Shown: positions 34,276-43,529 of the stretch, one piece after another
How positions within the stretch are numbered: position 1 is the stretch's first letter
Layout: each line of letters opens with the position of its first letter
From: Pedobacter sp.
GTDB taxonomy: Bacteria > Bacteroidota > Bacteroidia > Sphingobacteriales > Sphingobacteriaceae
Direction: 5' to 3'
Length of the DNA: 50,955 nucleotides
Assembly: GCA_008015505.1 (NCBI GenBank)
Contig: SSFR01000010.1
Span: 1-50,955, forward strand
The notes under the pieces: generated by a model
Told to the model about the DNA's origin: nothing
The model's database searches: none
The model's input: only the letters and a program-made list of their open reading frames with translations
Position numbers and translations under genes: made by a program

Positions 34276-34557
34276 ATGATGGATCTATTGGATAGAGTAG
34301 AGCAGGCGCTAGACACCATTCGTCCTTATTTAGAGGCTGATGGAGGCAACGTCACGGTAGAAGAAATCACATCGGATCATGTTGTCCGACTTCGATTGTT
34401 GGGCTCATGTGGGTCGTGCCCAATGAGTGTAATGACATTAAAGGCAGGTATTGAACAAGCCATAAAAAGGGCAGTTCCTGAAATTACCAGTATTGAGGCT
34501 ATTAACTTAACTGCCATAAATGACCCCAATGCCATTCTACCAGAGCGCCTACATTAA
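34276..34557 (+). CDS. NifU C-terminal domain iron-sulfur scaffold protein
   Basis: 93 residues. It carries the cluster-binding C45-x-x-C48 in LLGSCGSCPMSVMTLKAG, preceded by IRPYLEADGGNVTVEEI. This is the stand-alone Nfu form that holds and delivers Fe-S clusters in the cytosol. A second ATG one codon in is possible. Pairing with the Mrp gene is functionally coherent. Confidence 0.93.
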   Translation: MMDLLDRVEQALDTIRPYLEADGGNVTVEEITSDHVVRLRLLGSCGSCPMSVMTLKAGIEQAIKRAVPEITSIEAINLTAINDPNAILPERLH

Positions 34558-34575
34558 TTTCATAAATAGATAGCT

Positions 34576-34612
34576 GTACGCCACTCCACAATTTTTACAT
34601 ACAATGGCGTAC
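34576..34612. repeat. Inverted repeat after the NifU-like gene
   Basis: 8-bp arms gtacgcca and tggcgtac with a 21-nt AT-rich loop, between the NifU-like stop and the next start. It may be a weak terminator; only the symmetry is certain. Confidence 0.4.
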
Positions 34613-34631
34613 CTTGTTGATATCCTTGATT

Positions 34632-35270
34632 ATGTGTATACGCTTAATTATAGTCTCCTTATTTTGCCTGGTATACAGCTTTGCCCAAGCACAGGACAAA
34701 AGACTTGTCCAGTTTTCTGGAATTATTACCACCCCCGATAGCAATACATTTGTGCCCTATGTCACTATCACCAATAAAACAGCACATAATCAAGCTTACA
34801 TCGCCAATTATAAGGGCTACTTTTCTTTTGTCGCCAATGAAAATGACACATTAGTTTTTAGTGCTGTTGGATATCAATCTATCCTGATCACCATTCCCCC
34901 TAATCTTGCTGACCAACGCTACACACTGATGGTAAAGATGAAACAAATTGTCATCAATCTCCCCGCTGTGAGGGTATATCCTTGGGCAAGTACCGATGAG
35001 TTTAAAAAAGAATTCATGACAATGAAAGTCGCCGATGACGATCTAGCGATTGCCAAGAAGAATCTAACAAAAAAAGGCCTAGCTCCCTCATACACCAGTG
35101 TACCAAGAGATGGGCAAGAAATCACGAGCGCCTCTTTCCAAAATTATCATAACAGCCTAGAGAACAAAAACATCAATCAAAATTATGCCAATCCATTACT
35201 GAATCCGTTTGCCTGGAAAAGTTTCCTAGAACAAATCTTCCAGGGAGATAGAAGCAATAACAAAAACTAG
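34632..35270 (+). CDS. Secreted protein with a CarboxypepD_reg-like domain
   Basis: 212 residues from the ATG at 34632; the longer frame begins with a TTG. It has a signal peptide (RLIIVSLFCLVYSFAQAQ) and then a beta-sandwich regulatory-like domain: FSGIITTPDSNTFVPYVTIT, KGYFSFVANENDTLVFSAVGY, ending QIVINLPAVRVYPWAS. This domain is common at the periplasmic face of TonB-linked systems, but here it is stand-alone. The C-terminal 90 residues are polar and lack a known domain. Function unknown; conserved in the phylum. Confidence 0.8.
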   Translation: MCIRLIIVSLFCLVYSFAQAQDKRLVQFSGIITTPDSNTFVPYVTITNKTAHNQAYIANYKGYFSFVANENDTLVFSAVGYQSILITIPPNLADQRYTLMVKMKQIVINLPAVRVYPWASTDEFKKEFMTMKVADDDLAIAKKNLTKKGLAPSYTSVPRDGQEITSASFQNYHNSLENKNINQNYANPLLNPFAWKSFLEQIFQGDRSNNKN

Positions 35271-35312
35271 CAAAAATCATTTTCTATAACCTATTATCAT
35301 TGAGCTTGTTTC

Positions 35313-35966
35313 ATGATTCATATTCAAACATTTACATTCAATTCATATCGGGAAAATACTTATCTCTTGTATGATGACACCAGAGAATGTATTTTGATAG
35401 ACCCCGGTATGTACACTGGCGAGGAACAAAATATAGTACTAAAATTCATCGCTGAGCACAGACTGAAACTTGTACAATTACTCAACACCCATTGCCATAT
35501 CGATCATGTACTAGGTAACAAGTTTATTTATGACACCTACGGGCTATTACCTCAATTCCATGAAGGCGAATTACCTATGCTAGCTGCAGTAGTGTCTTAT
35601 GCCCCACAAATGGGCTTTGTATATGAGCCATCTCCACTACCAGAACATTTCTTACAAGAAGGAGATACTATTTCATTTGGGGATAGTCAGTTAGAAGCCC
35701 GTTTTGCTCCTGGACATTCACCTGCCCATCTCTGCTTTTATAGTAAAAACGACAATTTCTTGATTGGTGGTGATGTCCTCTTTTATATGAGTATTGGGCG
35801 TACTGATTTACCCGGAGGCAATTTCAATCAATTGAAAGAAAGTATACAAACGCGCCTCTTTACACTGCCGGAAGACTGTATCGTTTATCCAGGCCATGGA
35901 CAAACAACTACCATTGGTTTTGAAAAACGAAACAATCCTTTTCTGACAGAACTGGTTGGAAATTAA
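35313..35966 (+). CDS. Metallo-beta-lactamase fold hydrolase (GloB-like)
   Basis: 217 residues. Zn-binding THCHIDHVLGN (HxHxDH), a further His in APGHSPAHLCFY, Asp in IGGDVLFYMSIGRTDLPGG and the terminal His in VYPGHGQTT. The GRTDLPGG and PGHG blocks place it with hydroxyacylglutathione hydrolase-like enzymes. The true substrate may be another thioester. It is followed after 21 bp by an FtsX-type permease gene that starts with TTG. Confidence 0.92.
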   Translation: MIHIQTFTFNSYRENTYLLYDDTRECILIDPGMYTGEEQNIVLKFIAEHRLKLVQLLNTHCHIDHVLGNKFIYDTYGLLPQFHEGELPMLAAVVSYAPQMGFVYEPSPLPEHFLQEGDTISFGDSQLEARFAPGHSPAHLCFYSKNDNFLIGGDVLFYMSIGRTDLPGGNFNQLKESIQTRLFTLPEDCIVYPGHGQTTTIGFEKRNNPFLTELVGN

Positions 35967-35987
35967 ATTTTTTTCAAGCGAACCAAA

Positions 35988-37226
35988 TTGAACTTATCTT
36001 TTTTTATAGCGGGCAGATATCTATTCTCAAAAAAATCAGTTAATGCCATCCACATCATATCCAGCATTTCTATCTTGGGGGTGTTTGTGGGGAGTGCAGC
36101 ACTGATCATCCTCTTATCCACCTTCAATGGGTTTGAGGAACTAACTCTCTCACTATACAACAAGTTCACTACCGAACTCCGAATAGAACCTACTATCGGC
36201 AAAGTATTTAATCCAAATACGAATAAGAACCTACAGAAACTGAAAAATGATACGCATGTTGCAGGTTATACTGAAGTCTTAGAAGAAAAAGTACTGCTAC
36301 GCTATGAAAATGCACAATGCATCGGGCTACTTAAAGGAGTAAGTAGTGATTATTTCAAAGGGAAACGAATGGATTCTACCTTACTTGAAGGCAAATCAAT
36401 ATTGAAAAAAGATGGGATCAACTTCGCACTTATTGGCTCTGATATACAAAGCCGATTATCCGTAAATATTAAAAATGACTTTCAAAACCTGGAGGTTTAT
36501 TCACCCAATAAGGGCCTTAGCAATTCCGCTGATCCTAGCTCAGAGTTTAGCATTCGAGCGATTCATCCCGCTGGCATCTTTCAACCACAACAACATTTTG
36601 ACAACCTTATTCTTGTACCACTCGATTTTGCACGTGATTTACTTGGCGAACCTAAGCAAGTTTCGGCCATCGAACTTCATATAAAAAAGGGGACATCGAT
36701 AGCCGACTTCCAAGCAGAAATTGCGCGAAAACTAGGCAAGGAATTTCAGGTCAAGAATCGTGCACAGCAAAATCAATTACTCTACAAAATATTGAACTCC
36801 GAAAAATGGGCGGTCTTCCTGATTTTAACCTTTGTTCTCATTATTGCCATTTTTAATATCATTGGTTCGTTGACCATGCTTGTGATTGATAAACGTCCGG
36901 ATATAGCCATTTTGAGTAGTTTGGGTGCAAGTAAAGCGCTCATTCAAAAAATATTTTTTATCGAGGGAATGATGATTTCCATGATAGGCTGCATAATGGG
37001 AATGATTAGTGCCTTTCTATTTTGTTTACTACAACAGCGCTTTGGCTTAATAAAAATGGGAGAAGCAAATTTCTTTACCGAAGCCTATCCCATTGCCTTA
37101 AAATGGTCTGATTTCTTACTCGTTTTCGCAACAGTTGCTCTGATATCGATACTAGCGTCTTTAATCTCGTCTCGCTTAAGTATTAGGCATGTTCAAAATC
37201 TTCGAGAAGACTTAGCGCGTGTTTAA
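35988..37226 (+). CDS. FtsX/LolC-type ABC transporter permease
   Basis: 412 residues with MacB/LolE topology: TM1 near 22-45 (ILGVFVGSAALIILLSTFNG), a periplasmic domain of about 230 residues, and three C-terminal helices (FLILTFVLIIAIFNIIGSLT, MMISMIGCIMGMISAFLFCL and a last one near 380). The start is TTG at 35988; no in-frame ATG precedes SFFIAGRYLFSKKS. Likely one half of a lipoprotein-release or similar mechanotransmission transporter; the ATPase is not adjacent. The final codons and stop are inside a dispersed palindromic element. Confidence 0.88.
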   Translation: MNLSFFIAGRYLFSKKSVNAIHIISSISILGVFVGSAALIILLSTFNGFEELTLSLYNKFTTELRIEPTIGKVFNPNTNKNLQKLKNDTHVAGYTEVLEEKVLLRYENAQCIGLLKGVSSDYFKGKRMDSTLLEGKSILKKDGINFALIGSDIQSRLSVNIKNDFQNLEVYSPNKGLSNSADPSSEFSIRAIHPAGIFQPQQHFDNLILVPLDFARDLLGEPKQVSAIELHIKKGTSIADFQAEIARKLGKEFQVKNRAQQNQLLYKILNSEKWAVFLILTFVLIIAIFNIIGSLTMLVIDKRPDIAILSSLGASKALIQKIFFIEGMMISMIGCIMGMISAFLFCLLQQRFGLIKMGEANFFTEAYPIALKWSDFLLVFATVALISILASLISSRLSIRHVQNLREDLARV

Positions 37227-37301
37227 AGTTTATTCCTATCTGCCTCATTTCGCTCAAAAATACCCTATAATAATTTCATAAAATAAACTTTAAACACGCG
37301 C
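37215..37301 (-). repeat. Dispersed palindromic element forming a gene end and a bidirectional terminator
   Basis: 87 bp with arms gcgcgtgtttaaagttta and taaactttaaacacgcgc. The interior (tgcctcatttcgctcaaaa and taccctataataatttcat) is the reverse complement of the left half of the copy at 16338. The left arm encodes the last residues (A-R-V) and the TAA of the permease. The element ends at the base just before the hldD stop codon on the other strand. Confidence 0.88.
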
Positions 37302-38267
37302 CTATAAATACTGCTGAGGAATGAGATAGTTTTTGACATAATCACTAATCCCCTCCTCCAAACTAAAAAATGGAGCCACATAACCAATCGCCCTCAACTT
37401 ATCCATCTTTGCCTGGGTAAAATACTGATACGTACCGCGAATGTCCTCTGGAGTAGGAATAAATGAGATCGCGGGCTCTTTGTCCATTGCTCGGAAAGTA
37501 TTCTTTGCCAGATCTAGAAAAGTACGTGCTGTACCTGAACCCAAATTATAAATACCCGAATCCTTTCGGTGATGCATTAAAAAATAAAGCACATTAACAA
37601 CATCCTTAACATACACAAAATCACGCATTTGCTCCCCATCCTTAAATTGAGGATTATGCGACTCAAATAGCTTCATGCTAGCCGTCTTTATGATCTGATT
37701 ATAGGTATGAAAAATCACCGAAGCCATACGCCCTTTATGATATTCATTGGGTCCATAAACATTGAAAAACTTCAGCCCTACCCAGAAATAGGGCTTACGT
37801 GCTTGCTTCAACACCCATTGATCAAAATCATTTTTGGAATCCCCATATGGATTTAAGGGCTTCAACAAGGGGATCTTTGTTTCATCATCGTCATAACCAT
37901 GCTCACCCATACCATAAGTCGCAGCCGAAGAGGCATACACTAATGGCAAACCAAACTCCACGCAGCTACTCCAAATAGCCTTAGAATATTCCAAGTTCAA
38001 ACTGTTTAGAAGTGCGCGATCAAACTCTGTCGTATCGGTTCGGGCTCCAATATGAAATACAAATTGCGTACGCAGATGATTTACCTTCAACCAATCCAAA
38101 AAATCATCACGATGTATTTGTAAGGAATACGTTTTTCCTTCTAGATTTTTATTCTTTACGGGATTGGAAAAGTCATCAACAACAACCAAATCATGATAAC
38201 CCGCTTCATTTAATTTATGGACTAAACAACTTCCAATGAATCCAGCAGCACCAGTGATGATAATCAT
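37302..38267 (-). CDS. hldD: ADP-L-glycero-D-manno-heptose 6-epimerase
   Basis: The last step in making ADP-L-glycero-D-manno-heptose for LPS core. An extended SDR enzyme: Rossmann loop GAAGFIGS at the start, YASSAATYG, the Y-x-x-x-K catalytic pair in NPYGDSKNDFDQW, and GLKFFNVYGPNEYHKG. I start at the ATG at 38267 (MIIITGAAG), giving 321 residues; the longer frame adds an unconserved tail. The GT9 gene at 18263 is a plausible user of the product. Confidence 0.93.
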   Translation of the reverse strand: MIIITGAAGFIGSCLVHKLNEAGYHDLVVVDDFSNPVKNKNLEGKTYSLQIHRDDFLDWLKVNHLRTQFVFHIGARTDTTEFDRALLNSLNLEYSKAIWSSCVEFGLPLVYASSAATYGMGEHGYDDDETKIPLLKPLNPYGDSKNDFDQWVLKQARKPYFWVGLKFFNVYGPNEYHKGRMASVIFHTYNQIIKTASMKLFESHNPQFKDGEQMRDFVYVKDVVNVLYFLMHHRKDSGIYNLGSGTARTFLDLAKNTFRAMDKEPAISFIPTPEDIRGTYQYFTQAKMDKLRAIGYVAPFFSLEEGISDYVKNYLIPQQYL

Positions 38268-38483
38268 AAAAGAGATAAGTTTTGAATGGCTCAAAAGTAC
38301 AGGTTTTTACTAGGCTAGGTAAATTCTAGGATAGAAGTAATTAAATGAGATTGAATCAAGCATTCAATTGCATCGCATTATTTGTTTTATTTTTTTGAAA
38401 AAATTTTAAATTATTAAAAATTTAATTTCAATAAAAATTATTGCTGCTCTGCATTGCAATATGCTTAATCTCAACACAATGTT

Positions 38484-38804
38484 ATGATACTAAAAAATAT
38501 ATCCTGGTTCTACCTATTCATATTCCTTCCCATGGCTATATTGGTTACACTAGCTTGCTATAATCAAATCAATCCCATTTTCTTTGCACTTCTAATGATG
38601 ATTTATGCCTTTATTTATCATCCCACCATCAGTAGAATACGACTATTGGCTATTGGCACTATCAGGAAAAAGGATTTCACTAAAACCTACATCCCCTTCT
38701 GGAATTCGAAGTACTTCACGCAGCTTTTTTTCAATGGAAAGTATGATATACCCAAAAGTGCTTTTATCATGCCAGGTGGAAACGCTTTCCCAACGCCTAG
38801 CTGA
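38484..38804 (+). CDS. Small membrane protein
   Basis: 106 residues. Two hydrophobic helices at the N-terminus (FYLFIFLPMAILVTLACY and IFFALLMMIYAFIYHPTI) are followed by a basic cytosolic tail of about 55 residues (TYIPFWNSKYFTQLFF...). Family not recognised. The helices, ATG and stop are coherent, and no better frame competes on either strand. It lies between divergent hldD and the radical SAM gene, after a very AT-rich stretch (38390-38470). Confidence 0.65.
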   Translation: MILKNISWFYLFIFLPMAILVTLACYNQINPIFFALLMMIYAFIYHPTISRIRLLAIGTIRKKDFTKTYIPFWNSKYFTQLFFNGKYDIPKSAFIMPGGNAFPTPS

Positions 38805-38863
38805 GCCAAAAGCATTTTAAAAATGCTATCGATTACAAAATACCTAATTACCAATCAATTACG

Positions 38864-38871
38864 TAACTTTG
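38864..38871 (+). promoter_or_regulatory. TAnnTTTG -7 box before the radical SAM gene
   Basis: TAACTTTG, 15 bp before the GTG start. Confidence 0.5.
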
Positions 38872-38886
38872 CACAAAAAATGAACT

Positions 38887-39852
38887 GTGGGTACTCCTGT
38901 CGATTTCGGTTACAAAAGTTACAATGCTTACGGAGCTTATCTCCGAAAAAAATATCAAGGCAAACGCGTTTTTAAGGTCATTGTTGATGCGGGATTTACG
39001 TGCCCTAACCGGGATGGGAACAAAGGCTATGGTGGATGCAGTTATTGTAATGTAGATTCTTTCACCCCCGAGCTATCACGCAAGCTCCCTACTATACGGG
39101 AACAGATTGAACAGGGCATGGAACGTGCAATTAAGAACTATGCTGCAGAACGATTCATTATTTATTTTCAGCCCAACACCAATACCTATGCACCTACGCA
39201 TTACTTAAAAATGCTTTATGATGAGGCCTTAAGTATCCAGCCTGAAAACATTGTTGGTCTATCCATAGGTACTCGCCCAGACTGTATCGATGCCGAGAAA
39301 ATTGCTCTACTTGAAAGTTATACCCATCGTTTTGATGTCGATTTAGAACTAGGGATGGAATCCATTTATGATGAAACACTTTTAAAAATCAACCGAAGCT
39401 GTACACATCAAGAGTTGGAACAAACATTAAGTCTACTACAATCAACTAAACTAGATATCTGCATACATAGCATTTTCGGCTTTCCTTGGGAAACCAAAGA
39501 GATGATGCTACGCTATGCTGATGAAATTAATCGTTTCCCTCAGATCAAATTTGTTAAACTGCACCATTTACATATCGTCAAAGGTTCGATTATGGGAGCG
39601 AAATACCACCGGGAGCCATTCGAACTCTTTACTTTGGAGAAATACACCAATTTTCTTGCTGAATTCATCCCTCGTTTACGCCCCGACTTAGTAATTCAAC
39701 GTTTATTCGGGCTAGCTGACTACGATCTACTCATTGCCCCGAACTGGGGGCTAAAAAAATCAGAAATTCAGTCCTATATTGATAAAACCCTTGAGCAACA
39801 AGGTATTGTACAAGGGAGTGAATTTGTTATGTCACCAACCATTTCGGTCTGA
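38887..39852 (+). CDS. TIGR01212-type (YhcC-like) radical SAM protein
   Basis: 321 residues. The cluster cysteines are in FTCPNRDGNKGYGGCSYCN, the wide-spaced form specific to this family. YFQPNTNTYAP, GLSIGTRPDCID and HSIFGFPWET are conserved core blocks. The start is GTG (GTPVDFGYKSYNAYGAYL follows); an ATG 7 bp upstream is in another frame. The reaction is not established for the family; a tRNA- or cofactor-related modification has been suggested. Confidence 0.9.
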   Translation: MGTPVDFGYKSYNAYGAYLRKKYQGKRVFKVIVDAGFTCPNRDGNKGYGGCSYCNVDSFTPELSRKLPTIREQIEQGMERAIKNYAAERFIIYFQPNTNTYAPTHYLKMLYDEALSIQPENIVGLSIGTRPDCIDAEKIALLESYTHRFDVDLELGMESIYDETLLKINRSCTHQELEQTLSLLQSTKLDICIHSIFGFPWETKEMMLRYADEINRFPQIKFVKLHHLHIVKGSIMGAKYHREPFELFTLEKYTNFLAEFIPRLRPDLVIQRLFGLADYDLLIAPNWGLKKSEIQSYIDKTLEQQGIVQGSEFVMSPTISV

Positions 39853-39870
39853 TTAGCAATGCAACAATTT

Positions 39871-41133
39871 TTACTGAAAGCGAATCCAGGTTTTAGCATC
39901 AACAACACTCACCAGATCATATGATCCAGCTCCAGTTTGAAAAACATAATATCCACCTGGAGTCAAAAACTGATTAGTTAAACCCTTAGTCGATTGCTCA
40001 AAAACTGGGCCCTGTGATTCTCCGATATAGCTCTTAGGATCGGAAAAGACTATTTTATCACCTCGTATTTGTGTTGAAAATAATTGGCCATAGCTAACAG
40101 AGCCTAACAAATAATGTACACGCAAACTACTATAAGGACTATGGCCATAGGAGGGCCAATAAATTACACCATAAAAAGAAGGAATAGTAGTCACCTGAAA
40201 AATATCGCTAGTACCATTTGATGTAAAGCCTGTCGCACTGACATAATAAGATTTAGCATGATACATCTGATCTGGTGCATTAGGATCCGTCACTAAAGGC
40301 GTAGCAACATTTTGAATATTACCGCGAATAGCCCCCGATAGTAAGCTAACACTACCTTGTGATTTATTAATCTTTACATCCCGAAACTCCTCCACCCTTA
40401 AATCCCCATCAATGAATGGCTCTGCTAATAAAATCCCCGTCGGAGTATGCACACAACTAGTAGAGAACTGCTTAAATCCCCCATTATTGGAGAAAAAATT
40501 AATGGTATTAGCCCTAGTGTTAATGACAATATCGTATTGCTTTGTCCCCAAAGTGAGCCTATTATAGTAGTATTTGAATGTTTTCGGATCTTCCCAACGA
40601 CTTTTAAGCAATAATGGATCTGCTTCAAAGACGACTCTTTCATCTTTTTGAGCACGCACCAATATCATTTTACTACCATTCAGATTCCCTTTCAAGTAAA
40701 TCTGATTGGATGACGCCGATAGGATGGAAAATTCAAGATCGGATTCGAACCCAGCACCAACAGTACCGTCCAATACATCAGGATCAGGATCCGCCAAAAG
40801 ATGTAGGTAAGAATAACTGTCAAAGTATAAAGAAGGCAGCTGGGTTGCTTTTAAACGATAGGAACCGGTACTTTTAGCCTGAGCTGTATTTTCATTAATA
40901 TTAGCTAACGTAATCACTCTTCCCTGCTTATCAAACTGAAACAAAAAAGTAGAGGTTGCCCCACTTGGAGTAAAGAGATAACCGAACCAACCATATTCAG
41001 CACTGGTTAGCTGTGCCTGATAAGTATTCAACGTATTCTCTAAACGAGCATCTGGCTGCTCAAGACTAATTACTTCCTTTTTACAACCTGATATCCAGCA
41101 TATCAATAAGCTATATGTAATCATTTTTCTCAT
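39871..41133 (-). CDS. DUF4302 lipoprotein
   Basis: 420 residues with a lipobox at Cys17 (ICWISGCKKE). The N-terminal stretch NTYQAQLTSAEYGWFGYLFTPSG followed by FLFQFDKQGRV and the LYFDSYSYLHLLADPDPD block is diagnostic of DUF4302 (quoted in pieces). It is an outer-surface or periplasmic accessory of SusCD systems with unknown ligand. Its ATG is one base past the metallopeptidase stop, so it is translationally coupled as the last gene of the operon. Confidence 0.88.
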   Translation of the reverse strand: MRKMITYSLLICWISGCKKEVISLEQPDARLENTLNTYQAQLTSAEYGWFGYLFTPSGATSTFLFQFDKQGRVITLANINENTAQAKSTGSYRLKATQLPSLYFDSYSYLHLLADPDPDVLDGTVGAGFESDLEFSILSASSNQIYLKGNLNGSKMILVRAQKDERVVFEADPLLLKSRWEDPKTFKYYYNRLTLGTKQYDIVINTRANTINFFSNNGGFKQFSTSCVHTPTGILLAEPFIDGDLRVEEFRDVKINKSQGSVSLLSGAIRGNIQNVATPLVTDPNAPDQMYHAKSYYVSATGFTSNGTSDIFQVTTIPSFYGVIYWPSYGHSPYSSLRVHYLLGSVSYGQLFSTQIRGDKIVFSDPKSYIGESQGPVFEQSTKGLTNQFLTPGGYYVFQTGAGSYDLVSVVDAKTWIRFQ

Positions 41134-41134
41134 A

Positions 41135-42025
41135 CTACAAATTATTTATAACATTTTGAACCTCCGCTTGTAAAGCATTAAAATCAATTCCATAAGCAGA
41201 CTTGTAATATGAAATAATAATCGCCTGCTTTTGCCTTAAGTTACCAGCTGCTTTCATGCTAGCTAGTTTGGTGTCTGTTATATCGCTTTCTAAATCTGTA
41301 ATAATTGCATCGAAAGCATCTTGCCCCTCAATCAGGAGATAAGCGATCGTCTCTACGAAATCATCCTGAATAGTAGATTTGGCATAGTTAGTCACAAACC
41401 CCTGTTTATTGGCATCCTCATTCGAAACATTATACCATGTGCCCGTATACCCTTCTGGATTTAGACTTTTAAAAGCCTCTGGGTACAAAATATTTTGGTG
41501 TAAAATGTGTCCAAATTCATGCTGAATCGTATGCATCATTTCTATGACCTCAGGACGTTTTTTTTTATCAAAATCATTGAGCTTGAGAAGAAGTATTTTG
41601 CGGCCCCCTTCTGCCTGACCAAGCTTGATCGTCCCATCTGTATTGTACTCTGCACTACCTACTAGAACAAATTGCTTAGGAGCAAATTTTTTAATGAACC
41701 CAGTATTACCTGTCACTTTTTCATAGGGATCTATCCATACTTTTTTTACTACATCCATCACAGGGATTACCTTCTTCTCATCCACCGGAATGAGTGTTTT
41801 AGTAAAAGAAACCTCATAAGGGTCCCATTTGTATTTGACTTGAATATTATAAGGAATTGTAAAGTTTTGGGAAATATAATCGTCCATAGAATCTTTTGGC
41901 CAAGTATCACCACCTATGCCTAGGATATTTTTTTGTGGTAATTCTTCTTTTTTAGAACAAGAAGAGCAGGTACTTAATACAAGTAACCCAATTAAAAAAT
42001 TGCCCCCAAAGCGATGTAGTTTCAT
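41135..42025 (-). CDS. Substrate import-associated zinc metallopeptidase lipoprotein
   Basis: 296 residues. Lipoprotein signal (LLVLSTCSSC), then an HExxH zinc motif at H169-E170-F-G-H173 in HTIQHEFGHILHQNI. Architecture and operon match the family described as substrate import-associated zinc metallohydrolase lipoproteins. It probably trims a peptide or protein substrate at the cell surface for uptake by the SusC homologue. It lies 33 bp after susD and just before the DUF4302 gene. Confidence 0.9.
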   Translation of the reverse strand: MKLHRFGGNFLIGLLVLSTCSSCSKKEELPQKNILGIGGDTWPKDSMDDYISQNFTIPYNIQVKYKWDPYEVSFTKTLIPVDEKKVIPVMDVVKKVWIDPYEKVTGNTGFIKKFAPKQFVLVGSAEYNTDGTIKLGQAEGGRKILLLKLNDFDKKKRPEVIEMMHTIQHEFGHILHQNILYPEAFKSLNPEGYTGTWYNVSNEDANKQGFVTNYAKSTIQDDFVETIAYLLIEGQDAFDAIITDLESDITDTKLASMKAAGNLRQKQAIIISYYKSAYGIDFNALQAEVQNVINNL

Positions 42026-42058
42026 AATCTGCTCCTATAATTATTTTTAATAATTATA

Positions 42059-43516
42059 CTAACGTGGATTTCTATCTAATCCAGACAAAGTGACTTCTAA
42101 TGGTAGTTGTAAGACACGTCGAGGGTCAGTGGGCCCTATTGCCACCATTTTGCTCCCATCGGCACTTTGATGCACCACAGCAAGATTATAGCGCAACATA
42201 TCGAACCATCGCTGCCCTTCAAAGAGAAATTCATTTCGCTTAAAATCCAGAACTGTCCGAATCAGCCCCTCCTTGAGCATGGGAGTATGATAAAACTTCA
42301 TTACTGAAGAAGCTGTAATAGTATGATTAGCATGCTTGTAGTTGGCAATCCGTGTACTGGCATAATCATTCAAATCCCTTAATGCATCTTCATTATTCCC
42401 TAAATACACATTTGCTTCAGCACGATTAAACAAAAGTTCTTCAGTTGAAAGTAATGGAATCATATTATATGGATCGCCATCATGGGCATTAATACTTGTC
42501 TTAACAAAATGTTCGTGAAACTTTGGGACATTTAAGGATATCTCATTCCCATATAAACCAAACGCCCATGTCCCTCCTGTTACATTAGGAGCACCTATCG
42601 TTTGTTTATGAATAACAAAAGTATACCCATAACGATAAGAAGCATAAGATCTCCCCCATAAAGAAGCAGCTCCAGCCAGTAGCAAATTTGCATTAGTTGT
42701 AGCCGCCGTATACTGGGCTTGGCGATCATAGTACTGTAAGGACTGATAAGCACTGGAATTAATTGGTCTCAAATAAGATGCCATTGAGCCTGCAGAAATT
42801 GCGGCATTGGCATGTTCTACCACCCTAGTATAATCCTTTTTAAATAAATAAAACCGCGATGCAAAAGCATGCGCTGCTGCAATTGTGAAATGATATTTCG
42901 GAACCTGGTAAATCGAATTAGCAATTAATGGGAGTCCCTGAGTAAGATCTTTCTCAATGTGCCCGTAGACAAATGCCACTGTTTTACGTTTATATTTTTT
43001 AAAAACCACTTTTTCTGGTTCGGTGACATATGGAATGCCCGGATCAGCATTTGCAGTAGTCGGATTGTACACTTTAGCAAACAAAGTCACCAGCATAAAA
43101 TGAGCATATGCCCGGGCTACCAATGCCTCTCCCTTCTGAGCTTTATATCTAACCGAATCTGATACTGACGAAATAACTTGTAATGCTTGATTCGCTGCAG
43201 CAATAGCAGCATAACAAGCATCCCAGTAAGCATTCGGTGAATCTATATCTTGACTATTGCTATCCTCAAAAAAATACGGATTGCGATTAATTGGCTCAAT
43301 ATGTGTAATATTCTTGTCCGCAACATTATCCGACATCGCCTCACAAAATGTAATGTAACTTGCCTTAGGATATGCACTGACCAATAGCTGTTGTACTTTT
43401 TCTGCTGAATTTAGTGTAGTTCGGTCATCTGGAGACTGCTCTAAAAACTTTTTACAAGACGAAGCCATCAACACGACAACTATCGCTATGGTTACCATAT
43501 AGTTCATCTTCTTCAT
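42059..43516 (-). CDS. RagB/SusD family outer-membrane lipoprotein
   Basis: Binds substrate on the cell surface and caps the SusC channel. About 485 residues from the ATG at 43516 (MKKMNYMVTIAIVVVLMA); the frame remains open to 43540, which would overlap susC. Lipobox MASSCKKFLEQSP. It has the SusD TPR-like helices (KGEALVARAYAHFMLVTLFA, STEELLFNRAEANVYLGN) and the C-terminal NEFLFEGQRWFDMLRY block, all typical. Confidence 0.94.
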   Translation of the reverse strand: MKKMNYMVTIAIVVVLMASSCKKFLEQSPDDRTTLNSAEKVQQLLVSAYPKASYITFCEAMSDNVADKNITHIEPINRNPYFFEDSNSQDIDSPNAYWDACYAAIAAANQALQVISSVSDSVRYKAQKGEALVARAYAHFMLVTLFAKVYNPTTANADPGIPYVTEPEKVVFKKYKRKTVAFVYGHIEKDLTQGLPLIANSIYQVPKYHFTIAAAHAFASRFYLFKKDYTRVVEHANAAISAGSMASYLRPINSSAYQSLQYYDRQAQYTAATTNANLLLAGAASLWGRSYASYRYGYTFVIHKQTIGAPNVTGGTWAFGLYGNEISLNVPKFHEHFVKTSINAHDGDPYNMIPLLSTEELLFNRAEANVYLGNNEDALRDLNDYASTRIANYKHANHTITASSVMKFYHTPMLKEGLIRTVLDFKRNEFLFEGQRWFDMLRYNLAVVHQSADGSKMVAIGPTDPRRVLQLPLEVTLSGLDRNPR

Positions 43517-43529
43517 CATAGATTCGCTA

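Noticed and set aside
40425..40877. Alternative frames inside the DUF4302 gene
   Set aside because: Shadows of the lipoprotein gene in other frames.
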